Below are positions 40,574-49,482 of a stretch of DNA of 64,000 nt, in pieces; the first letter of the stretch is position 1, and every line of letters begins with the position of its first letter. The position numbers and the translations under genes were made by a program. The stretch comes from Hymenobacter siberiensis. Lineage in GTDB: Bacteria; Bacteroidota; Bacteroidia; Cytophagales; Hymenobacteraceae. The notes beneath the pieces were generated by a model. It was not told where the DNA came from and searched no databases. It worked only from the letters and a program-made list of their open reading frames with translations. The stretch spans positions 1,736,001-1,800,000 of the forward strand of contig NZ_JAHLZY020000001.1 in assembly GCF_018967865.2 (NCBI RefSeq). Reading direction: 5' to 3'.

Positions 40574-41068
40574 TTATTGACGTTTTCCGTGCACCGGTTG
40601 GCGCTTCACCTGCTCCACGTGCATCATGCCGGCCGCGCCGAAGGGCACGGGCAACTGCACCAGCACCGGCAGCGGGCGGCTGCGCCGCATGGCCGGCTGC
40701 CAGCCCGCCAGCAGGCTCACCACGCGCAGGGCTTCGGCGTCGCACTCGGGCGATAGCGACTGGGCTACTACGGGGTTGCTGGTGGTGCCATCCTCATTCA
40801 CCGTGGCATTCACTAGTACTTTGCCGGTGATACCGGCGGCTTTAGCCGCAGCGGGGTAGTTGATGTGTTCGAGGAAAAACAGGCCCATGGCCTGCTCGCC
40901 GCCTGGGTACACCGGGGCGCGGTCGGGCCGGTTGGCGGCGGGGTTGCGCTGCACCTGCATGTTGCCGGGCTTCAATATGATGGTCTGGCCGGTGGCCGGC
41001 GCGGCGGGCGTTTGGGCGTGGGCGGTGAAGGTGGCCAGCAGCGCGAGGGGAACAAATAAAGTCTTCAT
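40574..41068 (-). CDS. TonB C-terminal domain protein
   Basis: A 164-residue exported protein with signal peptide MKTLFVPLALLATFTAHAQ, followed by a short linker and a TonB C-terminal domain: YPGGEQAMGLFFLEHINYPAAA, GITGKVLVNATVNEDGTTSN and DAEALRVVSLLAGWQPA. It lacks the N-terminal membrane anchor of an energy-transducing TonB and so is a free periplasmic form, common in Bacteroidota. The role is unknown; it may interact with outer-membrane receptors or ligands. The ATG at 41068 gives the signal peptide; the longer frame to 41140 is rejected. Confidence 0.85.
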   Translation of the reverse strand: MKTLFVPLALLATFTAHAQTPAAPATGQTIILKPGNMQVQRNPAANRPDRAPVYPGGEQAMGLFFLEHINYPAAAKAAGITGKVLVNATVNEDGTTSNPVVAQSLSPECDAEALRVVSLLAGWQPAMRRSRPLPVLVQLPVPFGAAGMMHVEQVKRQPVHGKRQ

Positions 41069-41164
41069 GAGCGACGAAATGCAAAGACGGGGCCGGATGC
41101 GCGTGGGCGCGGCCCGCCGGTTGGGCGATAGACGAATCAACCCCCGGAATACCTCAACCCCGGA

Positions 41165-42670
41165 TTACGCCGTCAGGTTCGCGGCTTGGGGTACGGTATC
41201 GCCAGGGCGCGAAATCAGCAGCAGGCCGATGTACACCAGCGCGCCGTTCAGCAGCAGGATTTCGAAGCCGAACTTATAGCCATTCAGCCACTCCACGGAG
41301 TGCGACACGATGAGCAGTGTGAGCAGTACGGCCGCCGTGCAGGTAGGCAGCACCAGGCGGTCGCGCAGCTGCCGCCCGGTGAGAATGCCGAAGGCGAACA
41401 GGCCTAAAAGTGGCCCGTAGGTGAAGCCGGCGGCTTTATACACCGCATCAATCAGGCTCTGCTCATTGAGGACGCGGAAGATGAGGATGATGACGATGAG
41501 CACCACCGACCAGCCCAGGTGCGTGAGCTGGCGCAGGCGCGTCTGCCGGGCTTCGGGGTACTGCTGAATATTCAGAAAGTCGACGCAGAACGAGGTGGTG
41601 AGAGCCGTCAGGGCCGAATCGGCCGAGGCGTAGGTAACGGCAATGATGCCCAGGATGAAGATGATGCCCGCCGTGAGCGAGAACTGTGTGGTAGCCAGGA
41701 AAGGGAAAACCTTGTCGGTATCGAGGGTGCCTCTGAGGTTGAGGAGCTGGGGCAGCTCGGCCAGCTTGAGGCCGCGAGCGGCGGCGTATTGGTACATGAG
41801 CACGCCCAGCGTGAGGAACAGGATGTTGACTCCCACGATGACCGGCGTGAACCAGAACAGGTTCTTCTGGGCCTCGCCGAGGTTGCGGCAGCTCAGGTTT
41901 TTCTGCATTAGGTCTTGGTCGAGGCCGGTCATCACAATAGTGATGAACATGCCCGAGGCGAACTGCTTCCAGAAGAATTTATCGTCCCGAAAATCAGCGA
42001 AATAGACCTGCGACATGGAGCTTTCGCGCACCGACGTGACCAATTGCTTGAAGGAATAATTCAGCGCATCCGACATGAAGTAGATGCTCAGGGCCACGCA
42101 GCTCAGCATGGCCAGGGTCTGGAAGGTATCGGTCCAGAGAATGGTTTTCAGCCCGCCCTTGAAGGTGTAGAGGTAGATGAACAGGATGCTGACCACCACG
42201 GTCACGGCAAAAGGCACGCCCATCGCATCAAATACCGCTAATTGCAGCACGCCCGCCACCAGGTACAGCCGCAGGGCCGAGCCTAGTGAGCGCGAAATCA
42301 AAAAGTACAGCGCCCCCGTCTTATAGCTCCAGTAGCCAAAGCGCTGCTCCAGATACGAATAGATGCTCACCAGCCGCAGCCGGTAGTAGAGCGGCAGCAG
42401 CACCGTGCCGATAACGACATAGCCCGCCACAAAGCCCAGGGCAACAGCTAGGTAGCTCCAGCTTTTGCCATACACGTTGCCCGGCACTGAGATGAAGGTG
42501 ACGCCCGACAGCGAGGTGCCAATCATGGCAAATGCCACCATGTACCACGGCGCGTTGCGGTTGGCCACGAAAAAGCTTTCGCTGGTGGCACCCCGCGACG
42601 TGAGCATGGCAATGACGATGAGGACGAGGAAGTAGCCCGCAACCAGGCTCAGAACTAAAGTTGGCGACAT
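41165..42670 (-). CDS. sodium:solute symporter (SSS family)
   Basis: A 501-residue membrane protein with about 13 helices. The family features are RGATSESFFVANRNAPWYMVA after helix 1, MIGTSLSGVTFISVPG, the GLDQDLMQKNLSCRN loop (SSS signature region), and YASADSALTALTTSFCVDF, where Ser/Thr residues bind sodium. It imports a small solute by sodium symport; sugar, amino acid, proline or sialic acid cannot be told apart. The short neighbouring genes give no pathway clue. Confidence 0.9.
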   Translation of the reverse strand: MSPTLVLSLVAGYFLVLIVIAMLTSRGATSESFFVANRNAPWYMVAFAMIGTSLSGVTFISVPGNVYGKSWSYLAVALGFVAGYVVIGTVLLPLYYRLRLVSIYSYLEQRFGYWSYKTGALYFLISRSLGSALRLYLVAGVLQLAVFDAMGVPFAVTVVVSILFIYLYTFKGGLKTILWTDTFQTLAMLSCVALSIYFMSDALNYSFKQLVTSVRESSMSQVYFADFRDDKFFWKQFASGMFITIVMTGLDQDLMQKNLSCRNLGEAQKNLFWFTPVIVGVNILFLTLGVLMYQYAAARGLKLAELPQLLNLRGTLDTDKVFPFLATTQFSLTAGIIFILGIIAVTYASADSALTALTTSFCVDFLNIQQYPEARQTRLRQLTHLGWSVVLIVIILIFRVLNEQSLIDAVYKAAGFTYGPLLGLFAFGILTGRQLRDRLVLPTCTAAVLLTLLIVSHSVEWLNGYKFGFEILLLNGALVYIGLLLISRPGDTVPQAANLTA

Positions 42671-42674
42671 TCAG

Positions 42675-42802
42675 AAGGGTTGAGTGTTGAATGTTGAGTG
42701 TTGATTGAGCTTGCTAAATTCCTCTCAATCCGAAATCAGGGTCAAAGCTACCCCGCAACGAAGCATTCCTCATTCAACCCTCAACATTCAACCCTCAAAA
42801 CT
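42675..42802. repeat. word-repeat inverted element, GTTGAGTGTTGAATGTTGAG
   Basis: On the left, GGGTTGAGTGTTGAATGTTG and GAGTGTTGATTGAG repeat the words GTTGA and GTTGAGT. On the right, CATTCAACCCTCAACATTCA and ACCCTCAAAA are the complement. The two halves can pair. It fills the gap between the symporter start and the MBL gene. Confidence 0.7.
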
Positions 42803-42805
42803 TCC

Positions 42806-43819
42806 CTATTCCCAGTCCGGCCAGCGCAGTACTTTGCCCACGGCGGGGGCGTGCAGCTCGCCGCGCAGCATGCCGCCGGCCGCCACTTCCCGTAGTTGGC
42901 GCAGGGGTTCGGAGGCCGGCTCGTCGGCTAGGGCGAAGGTGCCGTAGTGCATGGGCACGACGTGGCCGGCGCGCAGCACGTTGGCAGCTTTGGCGGCTTC
43001 GTGGGGGTTGACGTGGCTTTTGGCCATCATGTAAGCCGGCTTGTAGGCTCCGATGGGCATCATGGCAATGTCAATGGGGCCGAAGCGGGCTTCGATTTGT
43101 TCGAAATGGTCGGCGTAAGACGTATCGCCGGCGAAATAGATGAGCCGGTCCTGCACCCGAATCATAAAGCTCCCCCAGAGCACGCGGTTCACATCGGCCA
43201 GGCCCCGGCGGTGCCAGTGGGAGGCCGGCAGGTAGGTGATTTCGAGCGGCGCGGCCGGGCCCAGGTCGTACTGCTGCCACCAGCCAGCCTCCTGCACCGG
43301 CAGGCCCGGCACCATGCCGTGCAGTAGTGGGGCCATGCGCAGCGAGGAGAGCACCTGCATCTGCGGGTTCTGGACCGCCAGCAGCTTAATGGATTTCTCG
43401 TCGAGATGGTCGCGGTGGCCGTGCGAGAGCAGCAGGTAGTCGATGCTGCGCATGGCCTCGGGCGGGCAGGGCAGGGCATGGCGCGGCCGCAGCCCAACCG
43501 ACGAAAACAACATGGGGTCGAAGAGCAGCGACACGCCCGCCACCCGCAGCAGAAAGCATGAGTGCCCCAGCCACACCAGCATGTCCTCCGTCGAGGAGAA
43601 CGCCGCCGCGCAGTCCACCACTTCCGGGGCCCAGGTGTCGCGCTTCTTTGCCTCTTTTTGGGGGTTGGTTGAGAGCTGCCACCTCAGCAGATTAGCAAAG
43701 CTGGGCTCAAACAATTCCTCGCCGTTGGCGAATTCGTTGCCAAATAGCTTGTTGCCGGGGTAGCCGGGCCGCACGGTGGGCAGGGCCTCGTTGCGGAGAT
43801 AAGAAATGCGTTGGGCCAT
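42806..43819 (-). CDS. MBL-fold metallo-hydrolase (NAPE-PLD/UlaG-like)
   Basis: A 337-residue enzyme with the metallo-beta-lactamase fold. Motifs: LGHSCFLLRVAGVSLLFDPM, the zinc motif HGHRDHLD, LPASHWHRRG, YFAGDTSYAD, MPIGAYKP and PMHYGTFALADEP. The order and the WLGHSC start match NAPE-hydrolysing phospholipase D and UlaG-like lactonases; a soluble phosphodiesterase or lactonase acting on lipid-like substrates is likely. The start at 43819 (MAQRISYLRNEALP) excludes 110 in-frame codons derived from repeat sequence upstream. No signal peptide. Confidence 0.88.
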   Translation of the reverse strand: MAQRISYLRNEALPTVRPGYPGNKLFGNEFANGEELFEPSFANLLRWQLSTNPQKEAKKRDTWAPEVVDCAAAFSSTEDMLVWLGHSCFLLRVAGVSLLFDPMLFSSVGLRPRHALPCPPEAMRSIDYLLLSHGHRDHLDEKSIKLLAVQNPQMQVLSSLRMAPLLHGMVPGLPVQEAGWWQQYDLGPAAPLEITYLPASHWHRRGLADVNRVLWGSFMIRVQDRLIYFAGDTSYADHFEQIEARFGPIDIAMMPIGAYKPAYMMAKSHVNPHEAAKAANVLRAGHVVPMHYGTFALADEPASEPLRQLREVAAGGMLRGELHAPAVGKVLRWPDWE

Positions 43820-43896
43820 GAGGCGAGAATCGGAGAAGCTTGAGGAGCCAAAGAAACGGGTAGAAGGCCCAAGTGTTTTGTGGTGATAGTGGGACG

Positions 43897-44050
43897 GTAG
43901 CCCCGGCGGGGCGACATATCGGTAGTAAACGGCATAAACAGAACAACAAAGCCCCGGCGGGGCGACATTCGGTGAACGAGTGTCGCCCCGCCGGGGCTTT
44001 GTTATAATAGAACCAGATATTGCTACCGACCTGTGCCCCACCGGGGCTGT
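43897..44050. repeat. nested GCCCCGGCGGGGCGACA palindromes
   Basis: The inner hairpin 43945-44003 has perfect 23-bp arms (AACAAAGCCCCGGCGGGGCG then ACA). An outer, imperfect pair is formed by AGCCCCGGCGGGGCGACA near 43897 and TGCCCCACCGGGGCTGT near 44034, which also share CGGTAG with CTACCG. Three copies of the word CCCCGGCGGGG or its complement lie in 150 bp. It separates the MBL gene from the Ppx/GppA-like gene. Confidence 0.8.
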
Positions 44051-44063
44051 TTCGCTGCCGCCG

Positions 44064-45074
44064 CTACTTCGGCAGCGTGAGCAGGTAGCCAATCGTGAAG
44101 TTAGCGTCCCAGTCGAACACGAACTGCTGACACCCGGTGGCCTCAGCAATTGACTTATAGATGTTCAGGCCGGCTTTCGACTTGGCGTTGTCGAGTTGGT
44201 AGGCGCTGGGCGCGTCGAGCACGGTGTAGCGCTCCTTGCCTTTACGCACCTTTTTGGCCATCTCAAACGGTACCCCGCCGATGATGAAGCAGGTGGCCCG
44301 CAAATCGGCCGGAACCTGGGTGGCTTTCTGCTTTACTTCGGCCGCTACGGCAGCATCAGCGGTTCCTTTTTCGAAGTATTTGGCCCCGTAAGTTTCCACC
44401 GAGCGGGGCTGGTTGCCGTCAAGCCACGAAATCTTGGTGTTGCCCGAGCCGATGTCGGCCACGAAGGCGCGGTCGGAAAAAGAAGCCGGCAGCACCGAGC
44501 GCAGGCCCAGCACGCCTTCCTTCTCCGGCGTCACGGTGTTCACCACGTAGCCCAGGCCCTTCAGCACCTTCACAATTTTGCCCGTGCCTTCGGCCTTTAG
44601 CGCGCCCGAGCTCACCACGAAATGAATGTCGCGTCCGCCCACGCCGAAGTCCAGCATCTGGGCAATGTAGGCCTTAAGCCCCCGGCGAATGTCATCGTCG
44701 GTGGCCATGTTTTCCATTACCAGGCTGTTGCCAAAATCGGCTTTCTCCAGCTTCCAGGTGCGGTTCTGGTCGATGCGGACGATGAAGGAGTTGAAGCCGC
44801 TGGCCCCCAGTTCCACCACGCCCTTCAGTTTGCCATCAACGGGCGCGGGGGCTTCGTAAGCAAAGGCCGGGCGAGTGCCGGTGCCCGTAGCAGACGTTTC
44901 GGAAGAGCCCGCAGGGGCATTCGAGCGGCTGGTGGTATCGGCAACGGGGTCGATGGCCGAGCGGCCCGATTGGGCCAGCTCCGGATTGGTGGCCGTGAAG
45001 CGGCGAATGCCGAAGTACAGGCCGATGAGGATGATGGCCGCGATAATGGCCTTGCTGGCGAAGGTGAGCCGCAT
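44064..45074 (-). CDS. membrane-anchored Ppx/GppA-fold (ASKHA) protein
   Basis: A 336-residue protein with an N-terminal membrane helix (residues 8-23), a Ser/Thr/Ala/Pro linker and one ASKHA domain. The phosphate-1 site is GVVELGASGFNSF (86-98); DIHFVVSSGALK corresponds to the Ppx ATSA-R region; VTPEKEGVLGL (181-191) aligns with the Ppx SGEEEA catalytic loop; the phosphate-2 site is DIGSGNTK (207-214); FIIGG follows near 268. This order is that of exopolyphosphatase/pppGpp phosphatases. The domain may face the periplasm, as its paralogue at 56867-58105 has a cleavable signal peptide. The gene follows two coiled-coil genes in a leftward unit. Confidence 0.7.
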   Translation of the reverse strand: MRLTFASKAIIAAIILIGLYFGIRRFTATNPELAQSGRSAIDPVADTTSRSNAPAGSSETSATGTGTRPAFAYEAPAPVDGKLKGVVELGASGFNSFIVRIDQNRTWKLEKADFGNSLVMENMATDDDIRRGLKAYIAQMLDFGVGGRDIHFVVSSGALKAEGTGKIVKVLKGLGYVVNTVTPEKEGVLGLRSVLPASFSDRAFVADIGSGNTKISWLDGNQPRSVETYGAKYFEKGTADAAVAAEVKQKATQVPADLRATCFIIGGVPFEMAKKVRKGKERYTVLDAPSAYQLDNAKSKAGLNIYKSIAEATGCQQFVFDWDANFTIGYLLTLPK

Positions 45075-45170
45075 GGTGAGGGCAGTTAAGGTGATGAAAA
45101 GGGGGAGAGTCTGGGGTGGTTTTATCGAGGTAATGTTACGCGGCGGGAATTTGGAAGCAGCGCAAAGCAG

Positions 45171-45253
45171 GGTTGTCATTCCGCCGCAGGAGGAATCTGA
45201 TATTATTCGTCCAATGGGTGTACTCAGATTCCTCCTGCGGCGGAATGACAACC
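45171..45253. repeat. dispersed hairpin repeat, GGTTGTCATTCCGCCGCAGG
   Basis: Perfect 30-bp arms (45171-45200 and 45224-45253) around a 23-base loop. The right arm ends one base before the stop codon of the coiled-coil gene at 45255. It may act as an attenuator between that gene and the Ppx/GppA-like gene. Confidence 0.88.
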
Positions 45254-45254
45254 G

Positions 45255-46250
45255 CTAATCCAGCAGCTTGCCATAAGCGTCATCAGTGGCCTGTCGGGTG
45301 GTGGCGGCGCTCATGGGTACGGGCGGCTCATTGTTCATAATGGCGCTGAACTCGCCCTTCTGGTACTGGTCGAGCAGGTGCTGGCCCTTCTCGCTCATCA
45401 CCCCGTTTTGGATGTCCATCTCCTTCACGAACTCCTGCGAGTAGCGCATGGCCTGCTTAATCTGACCCAGCTGCTGGGCCATGTCCTCGGCCACGCGGTC
45501 GGTGGCCAGGTCGAAGAAGTACTTCTTGTCGGGGTCGCCGCGCAGGATGTTCATGGCGGCGCGCATGCCCGAGCTGGTGCGTTTCACCAGGGCGTACTCA
45601 TCCTTCAAGAGGTTGACTTTGAATTTGGAGTTGTCAATCTGGCGCAGGGCAGCTTTCAGAATCTGGCGCATTACCAGGCTCACGTTGGCCGTGGTGGTGG
45701 CCATGGGCTGCAGGCGGCGGTTGTAGTCCTCCAACTGGGCGGCACGACTGGCGTAGGAATCGGCCGAGTCTTTTTCGCCCTGGCGCTGGGCCGAGGCGGC
45801 CAGAGCCAGGTACTCTTTCATCTGAACGGTATTGGTCATTATCTTGCGCTTCACCAGCTCGTTGGCCCCTTCAATGTGGCCCACTTCGGCGTCCATGTTG
45901 CGGGCTTCCTTCTCGGTGTTCGAGATGTAGTCCTCCATGATGCCGATGGGGTTGGTGTTGACGAAAATGCTGGCTGCCGTCCGGAAAATACGCTGCCCCA
46001 TGTACCATAGCCCGGTCTGAATCCGCTTGTTCGTCGCCAGCAGAAACAGCACGAACAGCACGCCCAGCCCAACCCCCAGCTTCACGGTATCAAAAACGAT
46101 GTCAATCAGAAAAGGCAGGATTTTGCCCCAGTAATAAATGCCGGCCCCCACCAGCGCGGCCATGAAGACCCAGGCGGCAGTTTTCTCAGGTTTTTGCCAG
46201 GAGGGCAGGCCATCGGCCGGCGAGGGCGGGCCCAGTAACGGAGTGTTCAT
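45255..46250 (-). CDS. membrane-anchored PspA-like coiled-coil protein
   Basis: I do not recognise a named family. The 331-residue protein has two close hydrophobic segments (about residues 24-45 and 50-72), then a long helical region with IMEDYISNTEKEARNMDAEV, LALAASAQRQGEKDSADSYA and RAAQLEDYNRRLQ. That stretch resembles the PspA/IM30 pattern, in which a helix with A..A...G..D.A is followed by an L-rich coiled coil. The C-terminal tail is flexible and acidic. It is predicted to sit in the inner membrane with its coiled coil in the cytoplasm. It stands between a soluble coiled-coil gene and the Ppx/GppA-like gene, all leftward, suggesting a common complex. Confidence 0.6.
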   Translation of the reverse strand: MNTPLLGPPSPADGLPSWQKPEKTAAWVFMAALVGAGIYYWGKILPFLIDIVFDTVKLGVGLGVLFVLFLLATNKRIQTGLWYMGQRIFRTAASIFVNTNPIGIMEDYISNTEKEARNMDAEVGHIEGANELVKRKIMTNTVQMKEYLALAASAQRQGEKDSADSYASRAAQLEDYNRRLQPMATTTANVSLVMRQILKAALRQIDNSKFKVNLLKDEYALVKRTSSGMRAAMNILRGDPDKKYFFDLATDRVAEDMAQQLGQIKQAMRYSQEFVKEMDIQNGVMSEKGQHLLDQYQKGEFSAIMNNEPPVPMSAATTRQATDDAYGKLLD

Positions 46251-46349
46251 CAGCAGAAAAAAGAAAGAGATGGAAATTTTCGCCTAAGCTTTCGCTTGTC
46301 CATACATACGCATCGTTGGTAAGTATAAGCGGAAGCTTGTGCAACGAGA

Positions 46350-47036
46350 CTACTTTGCGCCGTTCAGAAACGTTTCAGCAGCCTTGTGATGGGTCTGCAA
46401 TTCTGCCATCGCGGCCGCATTGGCCAGCTCGTAGGAGGCCAGCGCGCTCTGGGTTTTCTGGCGCTCCTCGCCCAGATGCTGCTGCGTTTGCAGCAGCTGT
46501 TGCTGCTTGGCCTGCAGCTGGCGGGTGAGCTCGGCCAGGTCTTCGGCCAGCTTTTTTTCCTGCACCATGAGCAGCGCCACCGGGCCCGGTGCGGCCCCCG
46601 GGGCTGCGCCTTCTCCCATCTTTTCGCGGTGGCGGGCCAGCACTTTCGCGCGGTCATCAGCCAGGGTTTGCTCAAACTGGGTGGCCGAGGCCAGCAGCGC
46701 TGGCACGGTGCCGCCATTCACGGCCGAGAAGGCGTTGAAGGCCGTTTGGTAGAGCATGGGGCCATTCAGGCCGGCGGCGGCCATACTCTTTACCATTTTC
46801 ATGTAGGCGGCGAAGTCCTTGCCATCGCCGGATAGCAGGCCGGTGATGTGGTCGAGGTGGCGCTGCTCAGCCTGGCCGGGAGCCGGGGCGGCAGGGGGCG
46901 TTGTATTGGACGTAGCGGGAGTAGCTGCCGGCGGGGCAGTGGCCCCGTACTGCGGGGTGGGCGGAGTCGGTGCGCCTGCCTCGGGCTCAATAAAAAAGTC
47001 CTTGGCAGCGTGGGCGAGCTTATCGAAAATTGCCAT
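46350..47036 (-). CDS. soluble coiled-coil protein
   Basis: Unknown family. The 228-residue protein has a short N-terminal helix (MAIFDKLAHAAKDFFIEPE), a Pro/Ala/Thr linker, and a globular helical domain with RHLDHITGLLSGDGKDFAAY. The C-terminal coiled coil (residues about 140-215) includes KKLAEDLAELTRQLQAKQQQ and LLQTQQHLGEERQK. No signal or membrane segment. It is the first gene of the leftward three-gene unit with the membrane coiled-coil protein, 99 bases away, so a physical partnership is likely. The bidirectional hairpin upstream separates it from the M61 gene. Confidence 0.6.
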   Translation of the reverse strand: MAIFDKLAHAAKDFFIEPEAGAPTPPTPQYGATAPPAATPATSNTTPPAAPAPGQAEQRHLDHITGLLSGDGKDFAAYMKMVKSMAAAGLNGPMLYQTAFNAFSAVNGGTVPALLASATQFEQTLADDRAKVLARHREKMGEGAAPGAAPGPVALLMVQEKKLAEDLAELTRQLQAKQQQLLQTQQHLGEERQKTQSALASYELANAAAMAELQTHHKAAETFLNGAK

Positions 47037-47169
47037 GACGAAACGGAAAAGGGAATGATGGAAAGGGCCGGGCTGATGCGCTGGTACCGCCGGAACGGCA
47101 TAAAAACGGCCACCAACCGTCCAAAGGTAAAGATATTAGCCAATCAGCCGCCCGCGACCACCACGCAGC

Positions 47170-47225
47170 AAAAAGCCCCGGCGACCCGGGCCGCGCTACG
47201 CGACTCCGGCCCGCCGGGGCTTTTT
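47170..47225 (-). terminator. terminator of the M61 protease gene
   Basis: Perfect 14-bp arms AAAAAGCCCCGGCG and CGCCGGGGCTTTTT, with a GC-rich 28-base interior, 16 bases after the stop of the gene at 47241. A and T runs on each side allow termination in both directions. Confidence 0.8.
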
Positions 47226-47240
47226 CCTTATTGGTTGGGC

Positions 47241-49319
47241 TTAGTTGGAGGCCTGGCTGGCCAGCCACGCTTCGCGGAGGACTTTTTGTGCGGGCGAATA
47301 CACCATTTTGTCCACCGATTCTGCGGGTTTCACCTGCACGTTGGGGTCTTCAGACAGGATGAGCTGGGTGGTGCGCTCCACGCCGCCCCGGGTTTTCACC
47401 TTCACAAATACCACGTCGCTGGGCGAGTGCTTGTGCAGCACGCCGTCGAGGTCGCCGGAACTCTTAATGGTCTGGCCATCAAGCACCATTAGCTGGTCGC
47501 CCCGGTCAATGCCGGCCTTGTACAGGCCCGAGCCAATCTGGGTATTGTAGGCCACTAGGCAGCGGCCTTCTTCGTCAAACTCTACCTGGCTGGGCAGGGC
47601 CGCGCCCAGGGCGCGGGTCGGAATCACGGCTAGGCCAGCCACCAGCAGGTTCTCGCTGAAGCGTGGCTGCTCGCGGCCGTACACGTACTGCCGGAAGAAG
47701 CGGTCGGCAAACACGGTGTCCTTGCTCACCTCGCCCAGCACGCGCTGCAGGTCGCGGGTCGTGTAGGGGTTGGTGGGGGCGTAGCCCGCCTGCTTTTTAC
47801 CGTACTGCTGCCACATGGCCTGCATAAACTTGTCGAGCGAGGAGCGGTGGTGCTGGCGCAGCTGCAAATCGAGCACCAGCGCAATGCCCGCGCCCTGGTC
47901 GTAATACGACAAGTTGGTGTTTACCAGGTTCATCGGGGCGCCGGTGCCGGCCCCATCGGTGTAGGCGGCTTGGCGGCTCATGTCGATGGCCGAGGCGTAG
48001 CGGGCACCGGGGCTGTTCTGGCGCAGGTTCACCCAGCGGCTGATGTCGTCGTAAAACTCCTCGTCCTCAATCAGCTTGGCGCGGCGCAGGGCCAGGCGGC
48101 CGTAGTACTGCGTGAAGCCTTCGGCAAACCAGAGGTTGTCACTCATGTTTACACGCTGGAAATCAAAGGGCTCCAGGTCTTTTGGGCGTAGGCGCTCCAC
48201 GTTCCAGGCGTGGAAGAACTCGTGGGCCACGGTACCCAGGTTTTTGGTTGCGTCCTCGTCCTTCAGCGTGCGGGGGCTGGTTACGGAAGTGGAGTTGCGG
48301 TGTTCCATGCCGTCGCCGGAAGCCTGGCTCAGGTAGTCGGCCACGAAGGTGTAGCGGGCAAAGTCAAACGTGGGCAGCTCGCCAAAAATGGCCTTCTCCT
48401 CCTTCACCACCTTCTGGATTTTCTTGGCATAGGCATCAATTTCCGATACCGGACCCATATACAGCGTCGCCAGCTCAATGGTCTGGTCGCCCTCCTGCCA
48501 CGACAGCACCTGCTGGGCACCCAACGACACCGGGCTATCCATCATGTACTGCATGTTGGGGGCGGTGTACACGGCCTTATCACTGCCCTGGCGCAGCTGC
48601 GAGGCCACTTTCCAGGTAGCGGGCAGGTCAAACTTGATTTCGGTGGCGCGGCCTTCCAGGTCGGTGGCGTAACATAGGGCCGCCGGTAGGTTGAGGTGGG
48701 CGTGCTGCTGGTCGATGCCCACGTTGGTACCATCCGTCTGGTCGCCGTACAGCGTGTAGCTGAAAATCACGGTGCCGTCGGCGGCGGGCATCACGTCCCA
48801 GCCGTAGGGGTCGGGGCGATTCAGCGGCAGGGGATGGTTGCTGCCATCGGTAGCCACCACGTAATACACGTTTTTGGCAAAATCATGAATCGAATAGCGG
48901 CCGGGCGAGCTGCGGGCCATGCGTACGTGCAGCGGTCCGCCGCCGGGCAGCCCCGAAAACGTCGCCGTCACCTTCGCCTCGTGGTGCACCGCGTTGGGAA
49001 ACGCCATGGTGTAGCGCACGGCCGGGCCCGTATCGGCCTTGGCCTGAACCGGGGCGGGGGGCGCCGTCACGATGGGGGCCGCCGCCGGGGCCACTGGCGT
49101 AGCACTTATCGGGGCGGGCTTGGGGGCCGCAGGTTTGGCAGGTACTGGTTTGGCGGGTGCTGGTTTAAGAAGAACAGCTTTGGCTGGCGCGGGCTTGGCT
49201 AAGGCGGGCTTAGCTACGGCCGGAGCGGCCTTGGCCGGCACAGGTTTTACCTGCGCCAGCACCGGAAAAGCGCCCAGCCCTAAAGAAAATAAAATAGCGG
49301 TTGTGGCGGTGTGTTTCAT
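47241..49319 (-). CDS. M61 family metallopeptidase with PDZ domain
   Basis: A 692-residue secreted protease. The signal peptide (MKHTATTAILFSLGLGAFPV to LAQ) is followed by a roughly 60-residue Ala/Lys/Pro tether (repeats such as AKPAPAKPVPAKPA). The M61 (glycyl aminopeptidase-like) N-terminal beta domain and catalytic domain follow: the substrate motif GMEHRNST, the zinc site HEFFHAWNVERLRP near residue 364, and the downstream Glu in WFAEGFTQYYG. A C-terminal PDZ domain has the GSGLYKAGIDRGDQLMVLDG core. It is likely to act in the periplasm. The start at 49319 gives the signal peptide; the longer frame to 49457 is rejected. Confidence 0.9.
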   Translation of the reverse strand: MKHTATTAILFSLGLGAFPVLAQVKPVPAKAAPAVAKPALAKPAPAKAVLLKPAPAKPVPAKPAAPKPAPISATPVAPAAAPIVTAPPAPVQAKADTGPAVRYTMAFPNAVHHEAKVTATFSGLPGGGPLHVRMARSSPGRYSIHDFAKNVYYVVATDGSNHPLPLNRPDPYGWDVMPAADGTVIFSYTLYGDQTDGTNVGIDQQHAHLNLPAALCYATDLEGRATEIKFDLPATWKVASQLRQGSDKAVYTAPNMQYMMDSPVSLGAQQVLSWQEGDQTIELATLYMGPVSEIDAYAKKIQKVVKEEKAIFGELPTFDFARYTFVADYLSQASGDGMEHRNSTSVTSPRTLKDEDATKNLGTVAHEFFHAWNVERLRPKDLEPFDFQRVNMSDNLWFAEGFTQYYGRLALRRAKLIEDEEFYDDISRWVNLRQNSPGARYASAIDMSRQAAYTDGAGTGAPMNLVNTNLSYYDQGAGIALVLDLQLRQHHRSSLDKFMQAMWQQYGKKQAGYAPTNPYTTRDLQRVLGEVSKDTVFADRFFRQYVYGREQPRFSENLLVAGLAVIPTRALGAALPSQVEFDEEGRCLVAYNTQIGSGLYKAGIDRGDQLMVLDGQTIKSSGDLDGVLHKHSPSDVVFVKVKTRGGVERTTQLILSEDPNVQVKPAESVDKMVYSPAQKVLREAWLASQASN

Positions 49320-49482
49320 GGGCAGAAATAATAAGGAAACAAGTAATGCAATAGAAAGTCGCGAACGATGTGGAATACAAAGTTGCAGAAAATTTACAAT
49401 AAAATAAGGGTATTCATTGCAAAAAACGGTCTCGGTAATGATAAAGTCATGTTTCAACTATGTGAAACAGTGTTAGTAAATA

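Noticed and set aside
43820..44149. N-terminal extension of the MBL hydrolase
   Set aside because: The 110 extra codons come from CCCCGGCGGGG palindromes and show no protein-like pattern; the ATG at 43819 fits the family start.
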